Shown: positions 17,237 to 27,771, counted from the stretch's first letter. The stretch: DNA of 64,000 nucleotides from Serratia marcescens (GCA_015548865.1 JADMXW010000001.1:239617-303616); one strand, 5' to 3'. Program-made: numbers and translations. The notes: generated by a model not told the origin, from the letters alone.

Positions 17237-18673
17237 ATGAGTAAGGTCACTATCTCTATTCCTGACGATTTTATCCTTGGTGCAGCGGCATCTGCCTGGC
17301 AAACGGAAGGCTGGAGTGGGAAGCGTGCAGGGCAAGATTCCTATCTGGATCTCTGGTACAAACAGGATCGTCAGGTGTGGCATAACGGCTATGGCCCGGC
17401 GCGCGCAACCGAATTTTATCACCGCTATCGTGAAGACATCGCGTTGATGAAACAGTGTGGGTTGACACATTATCGCACCTCGATCAATTGGTCGCGCTTT
17501 ATGCTCGATTATGAACGGGGCATCGTCGATGAAACCTATGCGGCCTATGTTGATAGCGTGATCGATGAACTGTTGCGCCAAGGCATTACTCCGATGCTGT
17601 GTCTGGAACATTATGAGTTGCCCGCTACCCTGATGGAGAAATATCAGGGCTGGGCATTGAAGCAAGTGGTGGAGTGGTTTGTCACCTATGCGCAAGCGGT
17701 GTTTGCTCGCTATGCTCATAAAGTGAAGCGCTGGTTTGTGTTTAATGAGCCAATTGTGGTGCAAACGCGCGTTTATCTGGATGCTGAGCGCTATCCTTAT
17801 GAGCAGAACACGGGCACTTGGATGCAGTGGAATCACCATAAAAATCTGGCGACAGCGAAAGTCATCGCCTGCTTTCGTGCCAACGGTCACGATCGCGACG
17901 GTGGGCGTATCGGCACCATCCTCAATCCGGAAGTGACCTATCCGCGCTCCCACGCCGCGCACGACGTTGAGGCGGCGCGTCTGTACGATCTGTTCTTCAA
18001 CCGCGTGTTTCTCGATCCGGCGGTGAAAGGCGAATATCCGGCAGAGCTGTTGGCGCTGCTGGAAAAACATCAGGTGAAATGGGCCTATACCGATGATGAG
18101 CTGGCTGTCATTCGTGATAATCGGGTGGATGAACTGGGCATCAACCTTTACTTCCCCCATCGGGTGAAAGCGCCGGAGCGAGCATGGCATCCAAATACGC
18201 CATTTCATCCTGCGTACTACTATGAGCATTTTGCCTTGCCGGGACGCCGCATGAACCCTTCCCGAGGTTGGGAAATTCAACCCAAAATCATTTATGACAT
18301 GGCGCAACGGATGACGCAGGAGTACGGCAATATTCCCTGGTTTGTGGCGGAAAACGGCATGGGGGTGGAGAACGAAGCTCGTTTCAAAAACAGTGACGGC
18401 GTGATTCAAGATCATTACCGCATCGATTTTATTGCCGAGCACCTTTACTGGACGCTGAAAGCACGCGAAGAAGGGGCAAACTGCCAAGGCTATATGCTGT
18501 GGGCATTTACCGATAACGTTTCTCCTATGAATGCGTTTAAAAACCGCTATGGCCTGATCGAGATCGATCTTGAGCAGGAAAGGGCGCGCCGACCTAAAGC
18601 GTCTGCTGGCTGGTTCCGCCAGGTGCGTGATTCACGCACACTACAAGTTACGTTGGATGATGAAGACAAATAG
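17237..18673 (+). CDS. GH1 6-phospho-beta-glucosidase
   Basis: The 478-residue enzyme has the GH1 acid/base in WFVFNEPIV (E171) and the nucleophile in VAENGMGVENE (E372). Other family marks are GAAASAWQTEG near the N-terminus and YRTSINWSRFM. It hydrolyses the phospho-beta-glucoside delivered by the flanking PTS to glucose-6-phosphate and an aglycone or glucose. It lies between EIIC and EIIB in one operon (AAGGGAG ribosome site). The exact sugar (cellobiose, arbutin, salicin, gentiobiose) cannot be read. Confidence 0.94.
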   Translation: MSKVTISIPDDFILGAAASAWQTEGWSGKRAGQDSYLDLWYKQDRQVWHNGYGPARATEFYHRYREDIALMKQCGLTHYRTSINWSRFMLDYERGIVDETYAAYVDSVIDELLRQGITPMLCLEHYELPATLMEKYQGWALKQVVEWFVTYAQAVFARYAHKVKRWFVFNEPIVVQTRVYLDAERYPYEQNTGTWMQWNHHKNLATAKVIACFRANGHDRDGGRIGTILNPEVTYPRSHAAHDVEAARLYDLFFNRVFLDPAVKGEYPAELLALLEKHQVKWAYTDDELAVIRDNRVDELGINLYFPHRVKAPERAWHPNTPFHPAYYYEHFALPGRRMNPSRGWEIQPKIIYDMAQRMTQEYGNIPWFVAENGMGVENEARFKNSDGVIQDHYRIDFIAEHLYWTLKAREEGANCQGYMLWAFTDNVSPMNAFKNRYGLIEIDLEQERARRPKASAGWFRQVRDSRTLQVTLDDEDK

Positions 18674-18690
18674 ACCCAAGGGGGTTAGCC

Positions 18691-19008
18691 ATGAAACGTA
18701 TCGTATTGGCCTGCTCGGCGGGCATGTCCACTTCTCTGGTGGTGACAAAAATGGAGAAGGAAGCCACTGCGCGCGGGTTGGAACTGAAAATTTATGCTAT
18801 TCCAGAGCAAAATCTGCGTGAGGAGTTGCAAGATTACGGTCAGGATATCATCGCCGTATTACTGGGACCGCAGGTGCGCTTCAAACTGACGGAAAATCAA
18901 AAGTTGACTGACAGTTACCAGGTGCCGATAGCTGTGATCGACTCCGTCGCGTATGGCACATTAAATGGTGCCAAAGTGCTCGATCAAGCGCTGAATTTGG
19001 TAAACTAG
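18691..19008 (+). CDS. PTS lactose/cellobiose-family EIIB
   Basis: The 105-residue cytoplasmic protein begins MKRIVLACSAGMSTSLVVTK, with the phosphorylated Cys8 in the P-loop C-S-A-G-M-S-T-S. It receives phosphate from EIIA and gives it to the sugar carried by EIIC. It is the last gene of the operon, 17 bases after the GH1 gene, with AAGGGGG as ribosome site. Confidence 0.94.
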   Translation: MKRIVLACSAGMSTSLVVTKMEKEATARGLELKIYAIPEQNLREELQDYGQDIIAVLLGPQVRFKLTENQKLTDSYQVPIAVIDSVAYGTLNGAKVLDQALNLVN

Positions 19009-19134
19009 CCGCAATATCCTGACGCGCGGTATGCCGCGCGTTCTTGTTAGCTGGCGAACTGTTGCGTTTCTGGCGTGATGGAACCCGGTCAACGTGCGCG
19101 TTATCTGTTGGGCTGTGGTAGCTAGGGTGAATGT

Positions 19135-19902
19135 GTGGCAAAAGATGTGGTTCTGCAAGAAAAGAAACAGTATCAGGAGATCGGCAGCGATCTGCGCGTG
19201 AAAATCCAGCAAGGGAAATATCCTGTTGGGTCGCGCCTGCCGCCGGAAAGAAACATTGCTGAAACTTATGGTGTAAGCCGTACTATCGTGCGTGAAGCTC
19301 TGCTGATGCTGGAACTTGAAGGCACTGTTGATATTCGCCAAGGGTCTGGGGTCTACGTGCTCTGTATCCCTGATGAGGAAACGGAAGAGAGCCGGGCGCA
19401 TCATCGTATTGGTGCCTTTGAAATGTTGCAGGCACGCCAACTGCTGGAGAGTAATATTGCAGCATTCGCTGCGCGTATGGCGACCCGCGCCGATATTGAA
19501 AATCTGCGCGTTACACTGGAGAAAGAGCAGGCAGCCATTGCGGCGAACGATTACCGTAGCGATTTCGACAAACTTTTTCATCTGCAAATTGCTGGAGCAA
19601 CGCAAAACCAGATGCTGTTGGAGTCGGTCAGCCATATTTGGGCATGCCGTGACGATAACCCGCTCTGGCAACAGCTTTATACCCACGTTGGCAAACACGG
19701 TTATCGCCTGAAATGGCTGGCGGATCATCAGACCATTTTGGCAGCACTGCGCCGACGTGACATACCGGGTTCTTATCAGGCGATGTGGGAACACCTGGAA
19801 AATGTCAAAAGTACGCTGATGGCGATTTCCGATGCGGATGCGCCAGAATTTGATGGTTATCTTTTTGATTCGGTGCCTATTTTTCAGGGGAAGTTAGTCT
19901 GA
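19135..19902 (+). CDS. GntR/FadR-family regulator, UxuR/ExuR-like
   Basis: The 255-residue protein has an N-terminal winged helix (YQEIGSDLRVKIQQGKYPVG, RLPPERNIAETYGVSRTIVR, EALLMLELEG) and a C-terminal FCD domain (about 90-235) with expected metal-binding His residues. The pattern is closest to UxuR/ExuR/LgoR among E. coli regulators I can recall. The start is GTG at 19135 with AGGG 7 nt upstream. It lies 126 bases after EIIB. The TTGGnATnCCAA palindromes in the EIIA-EIIC gap match the site type of this subgroup, so it is the likely repressor of the PTS genes. Confidence 0.88.
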   Translation: MAKDVVLQEKKQYQEIGSDLRVKIQQGKYPVGSRLPPERNIAETYGVSRTIVREALLMLELEGTVDIRQGSGVYVLCIPDEETEESRAHHRIGAFEMLQARQLLESNIAAFAARMATRADIENLRVTLEKEQAAIAANDYRSDFDKLFHLQIAGATQNQMLLESVSHIWACRDDNPLWQQLYTHVGKHGYRLKWLADHQTILAALRRRDIPGSYQAMWEHLENVKSTLMAISDADAPEFDGYLFDSVPIFQGKLV

Positions 19903-19953
19903 GGGGACTGATTGGCGCACGCAGTGCGTCCGTTATGGGGTTGAGTCAGGGTT

Positions 19954-20409
19954 ATGGTTGAGATTGTTCCTTTAGCCGATTATCCGCACCATCAGGCACA
20001 GGTGACGGATTGGTTGTGGCAGGCGTTTGATCGCCACAATGGCCGCGAATTTTTCGCCAGTATAGTAAAAAGCAGTATGCGGCAAGAAGGATTGCCCCTG
20101 ACCTTTATTGCGCTGGATGAAGGGCAGCTTGTGGGCACGGTGGGATTATGGTTGTGCGATCTACAAAGCCGGCAGGATCTCTCTCCCTGGCTGGCAGCGC
20201 TTTATGTTGATGAGAAATATCGGGATCAGGGATTGGGAAAAACGCTGCAACAGCACGTGTTGACCTATAGTCGTCACGCCGGTTTTTCATCCCTCTATCT
20301 GTATGCCACTTTTAGCGGTTATTACGAAAAAATGGGCTGGCACTATATCGGTGATGGGTTGGAATATCCGGCCAAACCGGTACGGCTTTATCGGCAGATA
20401 CTGGTATAA
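19954..20409 (+). CDS. GNAT-family N-acetyltransferase
   Basis: The 151-residue protein has the GNAT core: LVGTVGLWLCD (beta 2-3), LAALYVDEKYRDQGLGKTLQQ (acetyl-CoA loop of type RxxGxG) and FSGYYEKMGWHYIGDG. The acceptor is unknown. It follows the PTS regulator by 51 bases in the same direction and may be cotranscribed, but no functional link is visible. Confidence 0.85.
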   Translation: MVEIVPLADYPHHQAQVTDWLWQAFDRHNGREFFASIVKSSMRQEGLPLTFIALDEGQLVGTVGLWLCDLQSRQDLSPWLAALYVDEKYRDQGLGKTLQQHVLTYSRHAGFSSLYLYATFSGYYEKMGWHYIGDGLEYPAKPVRLYRQILV

Positions 20410-20504
20410 ACCCAATAAAGCTCGAGGTTGCTGACAAACCCTTTTTGGCATGTCCGTGTTTCCCGGCGAATCACGGCGAGGGGCCATTATGGGGCACATC
20501 CCTG

Positions 20505-20590
20505 TGCCCCACCCTACGGGCCAGCGCAAGCGCTGTTCAAATTTGCTTCGGCAAATTTGTCGGCGGCTTACGCCGCTACGACCCCATCGA
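20505..20590. repeat. Partial dispersed element with GGGCCAGCGCAAGCGCTGTTC block
   Basis: The block CCAGCGCAAGCGCTGTTCAAA is shared with the palindromic element at 1837 and 29550. It continues here into hairpins AATTTGC-TTCG-GCAAATT and GGCGG...CCGC. The preceding part (20420-20500, GAGGTTGCTGACAAACCC) resembles the start of the repeat at position 60. No gene is seen in 20410-20862. Confidence 0.6.
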
Positions 20591-20684
20591 CGCACTTCGC
20601 CTAATCACGGACTTTGTCATCAGTCTGAGCTCGCCCCTTGAGGCGAGCTGAGATGACTGACAAAGCCAATTTTCCCCTCGTTAT

Positions 20685-20850
20685 CCTCGGCTTTTTTCTT
20701 CGTCATCCTCGGCGAAAGCCGGAGGTCTCTGTTAGAAGAAACGCATTTCACCTCAAGAGATTCCCGCCTGCGCGGGAATGACAGACGTGGGCAGGAATGA
20801 CGGAAGTGGGTGGGAATGACTGTTTTAGGGCAGTCTGTTCGCAACCTCAG
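20685..20850 (-). repeat. Dispersed GTCATTCCC-type repeat, copy B (inverse of copy A)
   Basis: Read on the minus strand it runs from GAGGTTGC through GTCATTCCCACCCACTTCC, ATTCCCGCGCAGGCGGGAAT, GAGGTGAAATGCGTTTCTTC and GGCTTTCGCCGAGGATGACG, in the same order as copy A at 60-250. The two copies form an inverted pair about 20.5 kb apart. Confidence 0.75.
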
Positions 20851-20862
20851 TTCGCATTCAGA

Positions 20863-22539
20863 TCAGAACGATGTCCAATCGCCTTCTTTGTCTGCGGCGC
20901 TTTTGTTTACACCAAGCGCGGGCTTGAGCAGAAGGGCGCTCTGCGTTGCGGTAGCGCCTGCTGGCAGCGGTTTTGCTGGCAGCGCAGTACTGTTTTCCCG
21001 ATTGCTCAGGCGAAAAACACTGACGGTACGCGCCAACTGTGCAGCCTGTTGTTGCAGTGATTGTGTTGCCGCAGAGGCTTCGTTGACCAGTGCGGCGTTC
21101 TGATGGGTGGTGGTTTCCATCTGGTTAACGGCCACGTTCACCTGCTCAATGCCGAGAGTTTGTTCATGACTGGCTGAGCTGATTTCGCCGACCAGATCGC
21201 TCACCTGACGCACACCGTTAACAATTCCGACGATGGATTCGCCCGCTTGTTCGACTAAACGGTTACCTGCCTCTACCGTTTGTACGGAGTGATCAATCAG
21301 CTCTTTGATCTCCTTAGCTGCACCCGCACTGCGCTGCGCCAGATTACGCACTTCGCTGGCGACCACGGCAAAACCCCGGCCTTGTTCACCTGCACGAGCT
21401 GCTTCTACAGCGGCGTTGAGTGCCAAAATATTGGTCTGGAAAGCGATGCTGTCAATCACGCCAATGATATCAACGATTTTTTTCGATGATGCATCAATAG
21501 CGCCCATGGTTTTCACCACATCATTCACCAACTGCCCGCCCGCTTGCGCCTGACCGGCAGTGGATTGCGCCAGGTGGTTAGCCTGTTTGGCGTTATCAGC
21601 ATTTTGGCGAACGGTTGATGCCAGTTGTTCAATGGACGCCGCTGTTTCTTGCAACGCACTGGCTTGCTCTTCGGTACGGCTGGAGAGATCGATATTGCCC
21701 GCGGCCAGTTGCCCTGATGCACCGGCAATGGATTCAGAGCCTTCACGCACTTCACCCACGATGGTACGTAGGCGCTGGGTCATGTTATGCAGGGCATGCA
21801 GCAGTTGCGCAGCCTCATCGCGCCCTTCTGGGCGTACGTCATGTGCTAAATCGCCATCGGCCACTGCTTGTGTTGCTTGAACGGCGCGTTCCAGGGGTTG
21901 TACTATGCTGCGGGTTAAGATCCAGGCAATAAACAGACCGGCTACGGCGATCAACAGGCCGATAACCCCGAGAAACAAATAGCCACTGCGTGCACTGTTG
22001 TTAATAGCCTTCCCCATCTCATCGATGGCATTGCGTTGGTGCTCGCTCAATGCCTCTACGCTGGCAAGATAGCCGCGCGATGCAGACATAAATTCATTTT
22101 CGAACAGTTGCTTTGCCTGTTCCATATTTCCGGCCTTTTTGGCGGCCGTGATTGCGTTGCGCTTGTCCAGATAGCGCTGCCGGAATTCCCCGAGCTTATC
22201 AAACAGGGCTTTCTCTTCCGGTGTTGAAATCAGGCTAGCAAAGGCATCCTGACGCTTGGTGCTCTCTTTACTTGCAGCGACGTTCTCCGCTTCGAACAAT
22301 TTTGCCAGCGCCGGATCGTCACTCATTGCAACGGCCATACTACGCTGCACACCTGCCACCAGTGCTCCGTGCCAGTCTGCTGCCAGACGTTCTTTCTGCA
22401 ACGGTGCTTGCATCATCCACTCGGTGCTGCTTGAAATTTGTTTTAGTTGGTATACCCCGGAAACCAACATGACCAGAGAGAAAAGAATCAGCAAGCCGAA
22501 TCCCCCAGCGAGTCTGGTGCCAATCTTATAATTCTTCAT
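20863..22539 (-). CDS. Methyl-accepting chemotaxis protein (Tar/Tsr-like)
   Basis: The 558-residue receptor has TM1 (about 10-31), a four-helix-bundle periplasmic sensor (32-185), TM2 (about 188-212), HAMP, and a cytoplasmic hairpin whose tip reads [20 protein letters not shown]. The C-terminus ends GDWTSF, a WxxF pentapeptide like NWETF of Tar/Tsr that tethers CheR and CheB. So this is a fully equipped, major-type receptor. The ligand is not evident. It is monocistronic; its downstream side is filled with dispersed repeats. Confidence 0.93.
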   Translation of the reverse strand: MKNYKIGTRLAGGFGLLILFSLVMLVSGVYQLKQISSSTEWMMQAPLQKERLAADWHGALVAGVQRSMAVAMSDDPALAKLFEAENVAASKESTKRQDAFASLISTPEEKALFDKLGEFRQRYLDKRNAITAAKKAGNMEQAKQLFENEFMSASRGYLASVEALSEHQRNAIDEMGKAINNSARSGYLFLGVIGLLIAVAGLFIAWILTRSIVQPLERAVQATQAVADGDLAHDVRPEGRDEAAQLLHALHNMTQRLRTIVGEVREGSESIAGASGQLAAGNIDLSSRTEEQASALQETAASIEQLASTVRQNADNAKQANHLAQSTAGQAQAGGQLVNDVVKTMGAIDASSKKIVDIIGVIDSIAFQTNILALNAAVEAARAGEQGRGFAVVASEVRNLAQRSAGAAKEIKELIDHSVQTVEAGNRLVEQAGESIVGIVNGVRQVSDLVGEISSASHEQTLGIEQVNVAVNQMETTTHQNAALVNEASAATQSLQQQAAQLARTVSVFRLSNRENSTALPAKPLPAGATATQSALLLKPALGVNKSAADKEGDWTSF

Positions 22540-22917
22540 TATTTTCCATAACCTTTATACGATTTTATAAACTTGCCCGATGCAAGCGTGATTGATAGTA
22601 GCGCGTGAGTTGAAAACAATTCCGTTGAAAAAAGCGACTAAATACACGTTATTTGTGTGGTTATTTATTCCTGTAAGATGCAGTGCTGTTTTCCCTGACG
22701 AGGACAACTGCATCCTGAAATCCACCGAGCAACGCCACATAGCTATCGGCAAAAAAGGCTCGTCAGCATGAGATGCAGATCACGTTTTTTGGCCGGGCGG
22801 AGATTTTTATCGCAATACGGGCGGGCGACTTTACATGACTCGGCAGAAATTTACAGTTGGTTGCACTTAGAGCAGATCTCTTGCGATTGACCGCTGGCCT
22901 CATGGCGGGTGACTCTC
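22540..22917. other. Intergenic region upstream of the Omr sRNA and the chemoreceptor gene
   Basis: No protein gene is convincing. The part from 22800 to 22900 is expected to hold OmpR sites for the sRNA promoter. Two TTTACA words (22831-22836 and 22850-22855, 19 bases apart) resemble OmpR half-sites. E. coli has galR in this neighbourhood; nothing like galR is present here. Confidence 0.35.
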
Positions 22918-22923
22918 TAGAGT
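22918..22923 (+). promoter_or_regulatory. -10 element of the Omr sRNA promoter
   Basis: TAGAGT ends 7 bases before the deduced RNA start at 22931. The -35 region 17 bases upstream (TGGCCT) is a poor match, as expected for a promoter that needs an activator (OmpR in E. coli). Confidence 0.5.
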
Positions 22924-22930
22924 AGACCAT

Positions 22931-23038
22931 CCCAGAGGTATTGATTGGTGGTAAATTGATGGACTCTGCCGATTGAATCGCAGAAGTACATTGAACCATG
23001 AAATTGCACCAACCTACGCGGATGCGTAGGTTTTTTTT
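22931..23038 (+). ncRNA. omrA: OmrA/OmrB-type small RNA
   Basis: The 5' end CCCAGAGGTATTGATTGGTG is the conserved seed of E. coli OmrA/OmrB, and the 3' end has TTGCACCAACCTACGCGGAT followed by GCGTAGG and nine T. The terminator stem is CCTACGC (23013-23019) with GCGTAGG (23024-23030). The position next to aas also matches E. coli. These Hfq-dependent RNAs are induced by EnvZ-OmpR and repress outer-membrane protein and curli mRNAs through the seed. Only one copy is seen here, with a middle part longer than in E. coli (about 108 nt in all). OmrA is favoured over OmrB because of TTGATTGGTG in the seed and GCACCAACCT near the 3' end. Confidence 0.93.
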
Positions 23039-23229
23039 TGCCTGTGGCATGCTCCCTGTCTGTTTCTCTTTTCCCTTGTTGTTTCTGCATACTGCGTGTG
23101 GCGTAGTTGCCCTGATGCTCTTCCGATAGCTATAGTAGTTTGAATGTTCCGAAGTTTTTTATGTGGTCGTTTACATGTGAAGGGCCAACCTGCTAATGGC
23201 ATGCTGATGACCTGACTATGGGAGAAGGA

Positions 23230-25386
23230 ATGATATACACCCTGCTGCGCTGGCTGTTCCAGCGCCTGTATCGCGTACGGATTGAAGGCGATAGTGCGGT
23301 ATTTAAACAGGCGAAACTGCTGATTACGCCTAATCACCAGTCATTTTTAGACGGTGTGCTGTTAGCGCTGTTTTTGCCGATTAAGCCGGTGTTTGCCGTC
23401 TACTCCAGTATCAGCGATCGTTGGTTTATGCGTTTTCTGAAACCCTATATCGATTTTGTACCGCTCGATCCCACCAAGCCGTTGGCGATCAAGGGGCTTA
23501 TCAAAGTGATTGAGCAGGGGCGCCCAGTGGTGGTGTTTCCGGAAGGGCGAATCACCGTTACCGGTTCGCTGATGAAAATCTACAGCGGTGCTGCCTTTGT
23601 GGCGGCAAAATCGGGTGCTACGTTGGTGCCAGTGCGAATTGATGGCATTGAGTTCAGCCCGTTTGGCCGCCTTAAAGGTGTGTTTAAACAACGCCTTTTC
23701 CCTCAGATAACCCTCTCGTATTTGTCGCCGACCACATTACCGATGCCGGTGGCGGGCAGCGCGCGTGAACGGCGCGAACTGGCGGGTGATCACTTACACC
23801 GCATCATGATGGCGGCGCGCATGGAAACACGCCCGCGTCAGACGCTGTATCAGGCGTTTCTCTGCGCCTGCCAACGTTATGGCTACAGCTCGCCCTCCAT
23901 TGCAGATATCGCTTTCAGTGAGGACAGCTATCAAGGGTTGCTGAAAAAATCCCTTGGTGTCGGGCGTATCCTGCAGCGTTTTACGCGGGAAAAAGAGCAC
24001 GTCGGCTTGCTGCTGCCCAATGCCACGGTGACGGCCGCAGTCATTCTTGGCGCATCGCTGCGTGCGCGTGTGCCCGCCATGCTGAACTATACGGCGGGGG
24101 CAAAAGGCATTAAGAGCGCGATGTTGGCAGCGGAAATCAAAACCATTGTTACTTCGCGCCAGTTTCTGGAAAAGGGAAAGCTAACCCACTTGCCTGAACA
24201 GGTAAAAGAAGCCAACTGGGTTTATCTGGAAGATGTGAAGGGCACGGTAACGTTAGCCGACAAAGTGTGGATTTTATTCCACCTGCTGTTTCCGGTGCGC
24301 GCCATGGTGCCACACCAGCCAGATGACGCTGCCATGATCCTGTTTACCTCCGGTTCTGAAGGTAACCCGAAAGGTGTGGTGCACTCCCACGCCAGCCTGC
24401 TGGCAAACGTCGAACAGATTCGCACCGTGGCGGATTTTACGCCGCGCGATCGCTTTATGTCAGCGTTGCCGCTATTCCATGCTTTTGGCCTGACTGTCGG
24501 TCTGTTTACGCCGTTGTTGACGGGGGCGCGCGTTTTCCTTTACCCAAGCCCACTTCATTACCGTATCGTACCGGAGCTGGTTTACGATCAAAATTGTACC
24601 GTGCTGTTCGGTACTTCTACCTTCCTTGGGCACTACGCACGTGTGGCGCACCCTTATGATTTTGCTCGCTTACGCTACGTGGTGGCGGGGGCTGAGAAGC
24701 TGTCTGAGAACGTGCGTAACGTCTGGCAGGATAAATTCGGTATCCGTATTCTTGAAGGCTATGGCGTAACTGAATGTGCGCCTGTGGTGGCGATTAACGT
24801 CCCTATGGCAGCAAAGGTGCATACCGTAGGGCGTTTGCTGCCAGAAATTGAATCTCGGTTGATTCCAGTGCCGGGGATCGCGCGTGGTGGACGGTTGCAA
24901 TTGCGTGGCCCGAACGTGATGAAAGGCTATCTGAGAGTAGAAAATCCTGGCATGCTGGAGCGTCCAGTGGCGGAAACGGCCGAGGGCGAGCGCCAGGAAG
25001 GGTGGTATGACACCGGCGATATTGTCGATTTGGACGCGCAGGGTTTTTGTACCATCGTGGGTCGGGTGAAGCGTTTTGCCAAGCTGGCCGGAGAAATGGT
25101 GTCGTTGGAGAGTGTGGAACAACTGGCACTGCAAGTCTCTGCGGATAAACAGCATGCCGCGAGTGCGAAAATCGACAGTAGCAAAGGTGAAGCGTTGGTG
25201 CTGTTTACCACTGACAGTACGCTGACGCGCGAGCGTTTGTTGGCGCAAGCGCGCAGCAGCGGTGTGCCAGAACTGGCCGTGCCGCGTGATATTCGCGTGC
25301 TTAAAGCGTTGCCTGTGTTGGGCAGTGGCAAGCCAGATTTCGTTACGCTACGTCAGATGGCAGAGCATCCGGAGAGCGCAGAATGA
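23230..25386 (+). CDS. aas: Bifunctional acyl-ACP synthetase / 2-acyl-GPE acyltransferase
   Basis: Aas re-acylates lysophosphatidylethanolamine at the inner membrane. The acyltransferase part (about 1-190) has the NHQSFLD motif (H..D catalytic pair) and FPEGRIT; the AMP-binding synthetase part (about 230-718) has [26 protein letters not shown] and YDTGDIV. The ATG at 23230 is preferred over 23218 because GGGAG lies 5 nt upstream and the protein is then 718 residues, close to the 719 of E. coli. The stop overlaps the lplT start by 4 bases (ATGA). Confidence 0.96.
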   Translation: MIYTLLRWLFQRLYRVRIEGDSAVFKQAKLLITPNHQSFLDGVLLALFLPIKPVFAVYSSISDRWFMRFLKPYIDFVPLDPTKPLAIKGLIKVIEQGRPVVVFPEGRITVTGSLMKIYSGAAFVAAKSGATLVPVRIDGIEFSPFGRLKGVFKQRLFPQITLSYLSPTTLPMPVAGSARERRELAGDHLHRIMMAARMETRPRQTLYQAFLCACQRYGYSSPSIADIAFSEDSYQGLLKKSLGVGRILQRFTREKEHVGLLLPNATVTAAVILGASLRARVPAMLNYTAGAKGIKSAMLAAEIKTIVTSRQFLEKGKLTHLPEQVKEANWVYLEDVKGTVTLADKVWILFHLLFPVRAMVPHQPDDAAMILFTSGSEGNPKGVVHSHASLLANVEQIRTVADFTPRDRFMSALPLFHAFGLTVGLFTPLLTGARVFLYPSPLHYRIVPELVYDQNCTVLFGTSTFLGHYARVAHPYDFARLRYVVAGAEKLSENVRNVWQDKFGIRILEGYGVTECAPVVAINVPMAAKVHTVGRLLPEIESRLIPVPGIARGGRLQLRGPNVMKGYLRVENPGMLERPVAETAEGERQEGWYDTGDIVDLDAQGFCTIVGRVKRFAKLAGEMVSLESVEQLALQVSADKQHAASAKIDSSKGEALVLFTTDSTLTRERLLAQARSSGVPELAVPRDIRVLKALPVLGSGKPDFVTLRQMAEHPESAE

Positions 25387-26603
25387 GTCGGCCTGAAGGT
25401 GCTGCGCCTCCGTTGCTGTCTCGCAGCATGAATGCGGTCATCGTTGCACAGTTTTTCTCTGCGTTTGGCGATAATGCACTGCTGTTTGCCACGCTGGCGT
25501 TGATCAAGTCATTACTTTACCCAGAATGGAGCCAGCCAGTGCTGCAAATGGGGTTTGTCGCCGCCTATATCGTGCTGGCCCCTTTTGTAGGGCAGGTGGC
25601 TGACAGCTTTGCAAAAGGGCGGGTGATGATGTTTGCCAATGCCTTGAAACTGTTGGGCGCGTTGGCGATCTGTGTTGGTGGCAATCCGTTCCTGGGATAC
25701 ACATTGGTTGGCGTAGGGGCCGCCGCCTACTCACCCGCTAAATACGGCATCCTCGGGGAGATAACCCACGGCGATCAGTTGGTGAAAGCCAACGGACTGA
25801 TGGAAGCTTCCACTATCGCCGCCATTCTCATCGGCTCGGTCGCTGGCGGCGTGTTGGCTGACTGGAATTTGTATGTGGCACTAGGCGCCTGTGCATTGGC
25901 CTACGGCATTGCGCTAGCGGCAAACCTGATGATTCCGCGCCTGAAAGCGGCGCGACCGGGCACCTCTTGGCACCCGAAACGCATGGCGCAAGGTTTCTTC
26001 TCTGCAGCTATCACACTGTGGCGTGACGGTGATGCCAGACTCTCTTTGATCGGCACCAGCCTGTTTTGGGGCGCGGGCGTAACGCTGCGCTTTCTACTGG
26101 TGTTGTGGGTGCCACTGGCCCTCGGCATTACGGATAATGCTACGCCAACGTTGCTCAATGCCATGGTGGCGGTAGGGATTGTGTTAGGTGCCGCGCTGGC
26201 GGCCAAATTGATTACGCTGAAAACGGTGCGCCGTTGCCTGCCCGCCGGGGTGCTGATTGGTGTCGCTGTGGTCTTTTTTACCTTGCAGACTAACTTGATA
26301 GGCGCCTATGGCCTGTTGGTGGTTATCGGTGCGCTGGGGGGATTTTTTATCGTACCGCTTAATGCGTTGCTGCAAGAACGAGGACGAATCAGCGTGGGTG
26401 CCGGTAACGCCATAGCGATACAAAATTTAGGTGAAAACACCGCTATGCTGCTGATGCTCGGCCTCTATTCGCTGGTGGTTAAGTTGGGTGTTCCGGTCCT
26501 CGGCATTGGCGTTGGGTTTGGCGTATTATTTGCCTTAGGTATTGTGGTGCTATGGGTAAGTACGGCGCGTGCGCGACGTCCAACCCGTGGGGCGAAGGAA
26601 TAG
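25383..26603 (+). CDS. lplT: Lysophospholipid transporter
   Basis: The 406-residue MFS protein with about 12 helices flips lysophospholipids across the inner membrane to Aas. Segments such as [49 protein letters not shown] and [20 protein letters not shown] are as in E. coli LplT. Overlap with aas (ATGA) shows coupled translation of the two partners. Confidence 0.95.
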   Translation: MSRPEGAAPPLLSRSMNAVIVAQFFSAFGDNALLFATLALIKSLLYPEWSQPVLQMGFVAAYIVLAPFVGQVADSFAKGRVMMFANALKLLGALAICVGGNPFLGYTLVGVGAAAYSPAKYGILGEITHGDQLVKANGLMEASTIAAILIGSVAGGVLADWNLYVALGACALAYGIALAANLMIPRLKAARPGTSWHPKRMAQGFFSAAITLWRDGDARLSLIGTSLFWGAGVTLRFLLVLWVPLALGITDNATPTLLNAMVAVGIVLGAALAAKLITLKTVRRCLPAGVLIGVAVVFFTLQTNLIGAYGLLVVIGALGGFFIVPLNALLQERGRISVGAGNAIAIQNLGENTAMLLMLGLYSLVVKLGVPVLGIGVGFGVLFALGIVVLWVSTARARRPTRGAKE

Positions 26604-26635
26604 ACGAGATGGCGGTAATGGCACAGGAAATAAAA

Positions 26636-27091
26636 ATGAACCTGATTTGGCACGACTGGAGTGCCAAGGATCTGAACCTGTATGCGTTGTATGACATTCT
26701 GTCGTTACGCAATCAGGTCTTTGTAGTAGAGCAGAATTGCCCGTATCAGGATATTGACGGGCAAGATCTGGTGGACAGCCACCGCCATGTTGCCGCTTAT
26801 CATCAAGGAAAAATGGTGGCCTACGCCCGGTTGCTGGCCCCCAAGACGGGGAAAGATAGCGTAAAGATTGGACGCGTTATCGTTGCACCCAGCGCGCGCG
26901 GTCAACATGTAGGGTACCTGCTGATGGAGCATGTACTGGTGGTTTGCGCGCGTCACTGGGCAAACAAGCCGCTATTTCTGTCGGCGCAGGCCCACTTACA
27001 ACGTTTCTACGGTAGTTTTGGCTTTGCTGCTTGCAGTGAGGTGTACGATGAGGACGGTATCCCGCACATTGATATGCAATTGCCCCATTAA
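26636..27091 (+). CDS. elaA: ElaA-family GNAT acetyltransferase
   Basis: The motifs SLRNQVFVVEQNCPYQDIDG, IGRVIVAPSARGQHVGYLLM and QAHLQRFYGSFGF, and the C-terminal YDEDGIPHIDM, identify ElaA. I use ATG 26636 (AGGA 7 nt upstream, 151 residues, close to E. coli 153); ATGs at 26609 and 26618 are possible. The substrate is unknown. It is directly downstream of lplT, a different neighbourhood from E. coli. Confidence 0.9.
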   Translation: MNLIWHDWSAKDLNLYALYDILSLRNQVFVVEQNCPYQDIDGQDLVDSHRHVAAYHQGKMVAYARLLAPKTGKDSVKIGRVIVAPSARGQHVGYLLMEHVLVVCARHWANKPLFLSAQAHLQRFYGSFGFAACSEVYDEDGIPHIDMQLPH

Positions 27092-27160
27092 AGCATTGTT
27101 GTCTAAAATGCTGTTTTTTTTAAATTTTATTTGACTATATCATAAATGCGAAAAGCCTTC

Positions 27161-27457
27161 TGTCGCCTGCACTATCCCATCGGTATTATTGCTCAGTGTG
27201 TCCGCGGGTATTCGACTTATGCCCTGAGTCGGCGCAATCATGAAAAGGATGGCACAGCGCGATATTATCGTTGACCACTCAACGCCGATAAACCAGAAGA
27301 AGAAACCATTACTGTCAGGCAGAGCAAGCATCTGATTGAGCTGGATCACCGGAATATCAAACGTCGGATAAAGCTGATGATGGGATTCAAATCCTGTCGG
27401 CGGGCGCAGACGATACTGACTGGCATTGAATTAATTTACATGATACGCAAAGGATAA
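27161..27457 (+). pseudogene. IS6-family transposase remnant, copy 1 (internally deleted)
   Basis: Conceptual translation gives the IS6 N-terminus in pieces (YPIGIIAQCVRGYSTYALSR, then, in another frame, MAQRDIIVDHST) joined to the family C-terminus (LIELDHRNIKRRIKLMMGFK and ILTGIELIYMIRKG, stop at 27455). The central DDE catalytic part is missing and at least one frameshift is present. It lies left of the orphan fimbrial gene and faces the second remnant at 28461-28631. Confidence 0.8.
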
Positions 27458-27771
27458 TATCAGCATCCGCAAAGTGAGGGATTTTCACCTGCAGAAAAAT
27501 TCTCTTGGCTGACGATATAAATAATCGGCAATGCCAACTTTGGCTGGCCTGTGGTCGTTAACGCGATACAACCGTTATCTTATCACTGATAAATTTTATT
27601 TCCTTTACCCATGGGGTTTAATAGCCACATAATGCATGTATTACAGAATGATATTCATAAATCAATCTGACGTTACTTTAATGAATTTATTGTGGTTTTT
27701 ATGTTTGTTTTTTTAATGATTTTTAATGGTTAAAATAATTAATATTTTTTAGTGAAAGGATGATTATTCCG

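Noticed and set aside
17120..18487. Long minus-strand frame (455 codons) over the EIIC/GH1 genes
   Set aside because: It lies opposite a clear GH1 enzyme with intact catalytic motifs; its His/Arg-rich content is typical of an antisense shadow frame.
27140..27349. 69-codon minus-strand frame at the IS6 remnant
   Set aside because: It is antisense to transposase-derived sequence and has no homology or ribosome site of its own.
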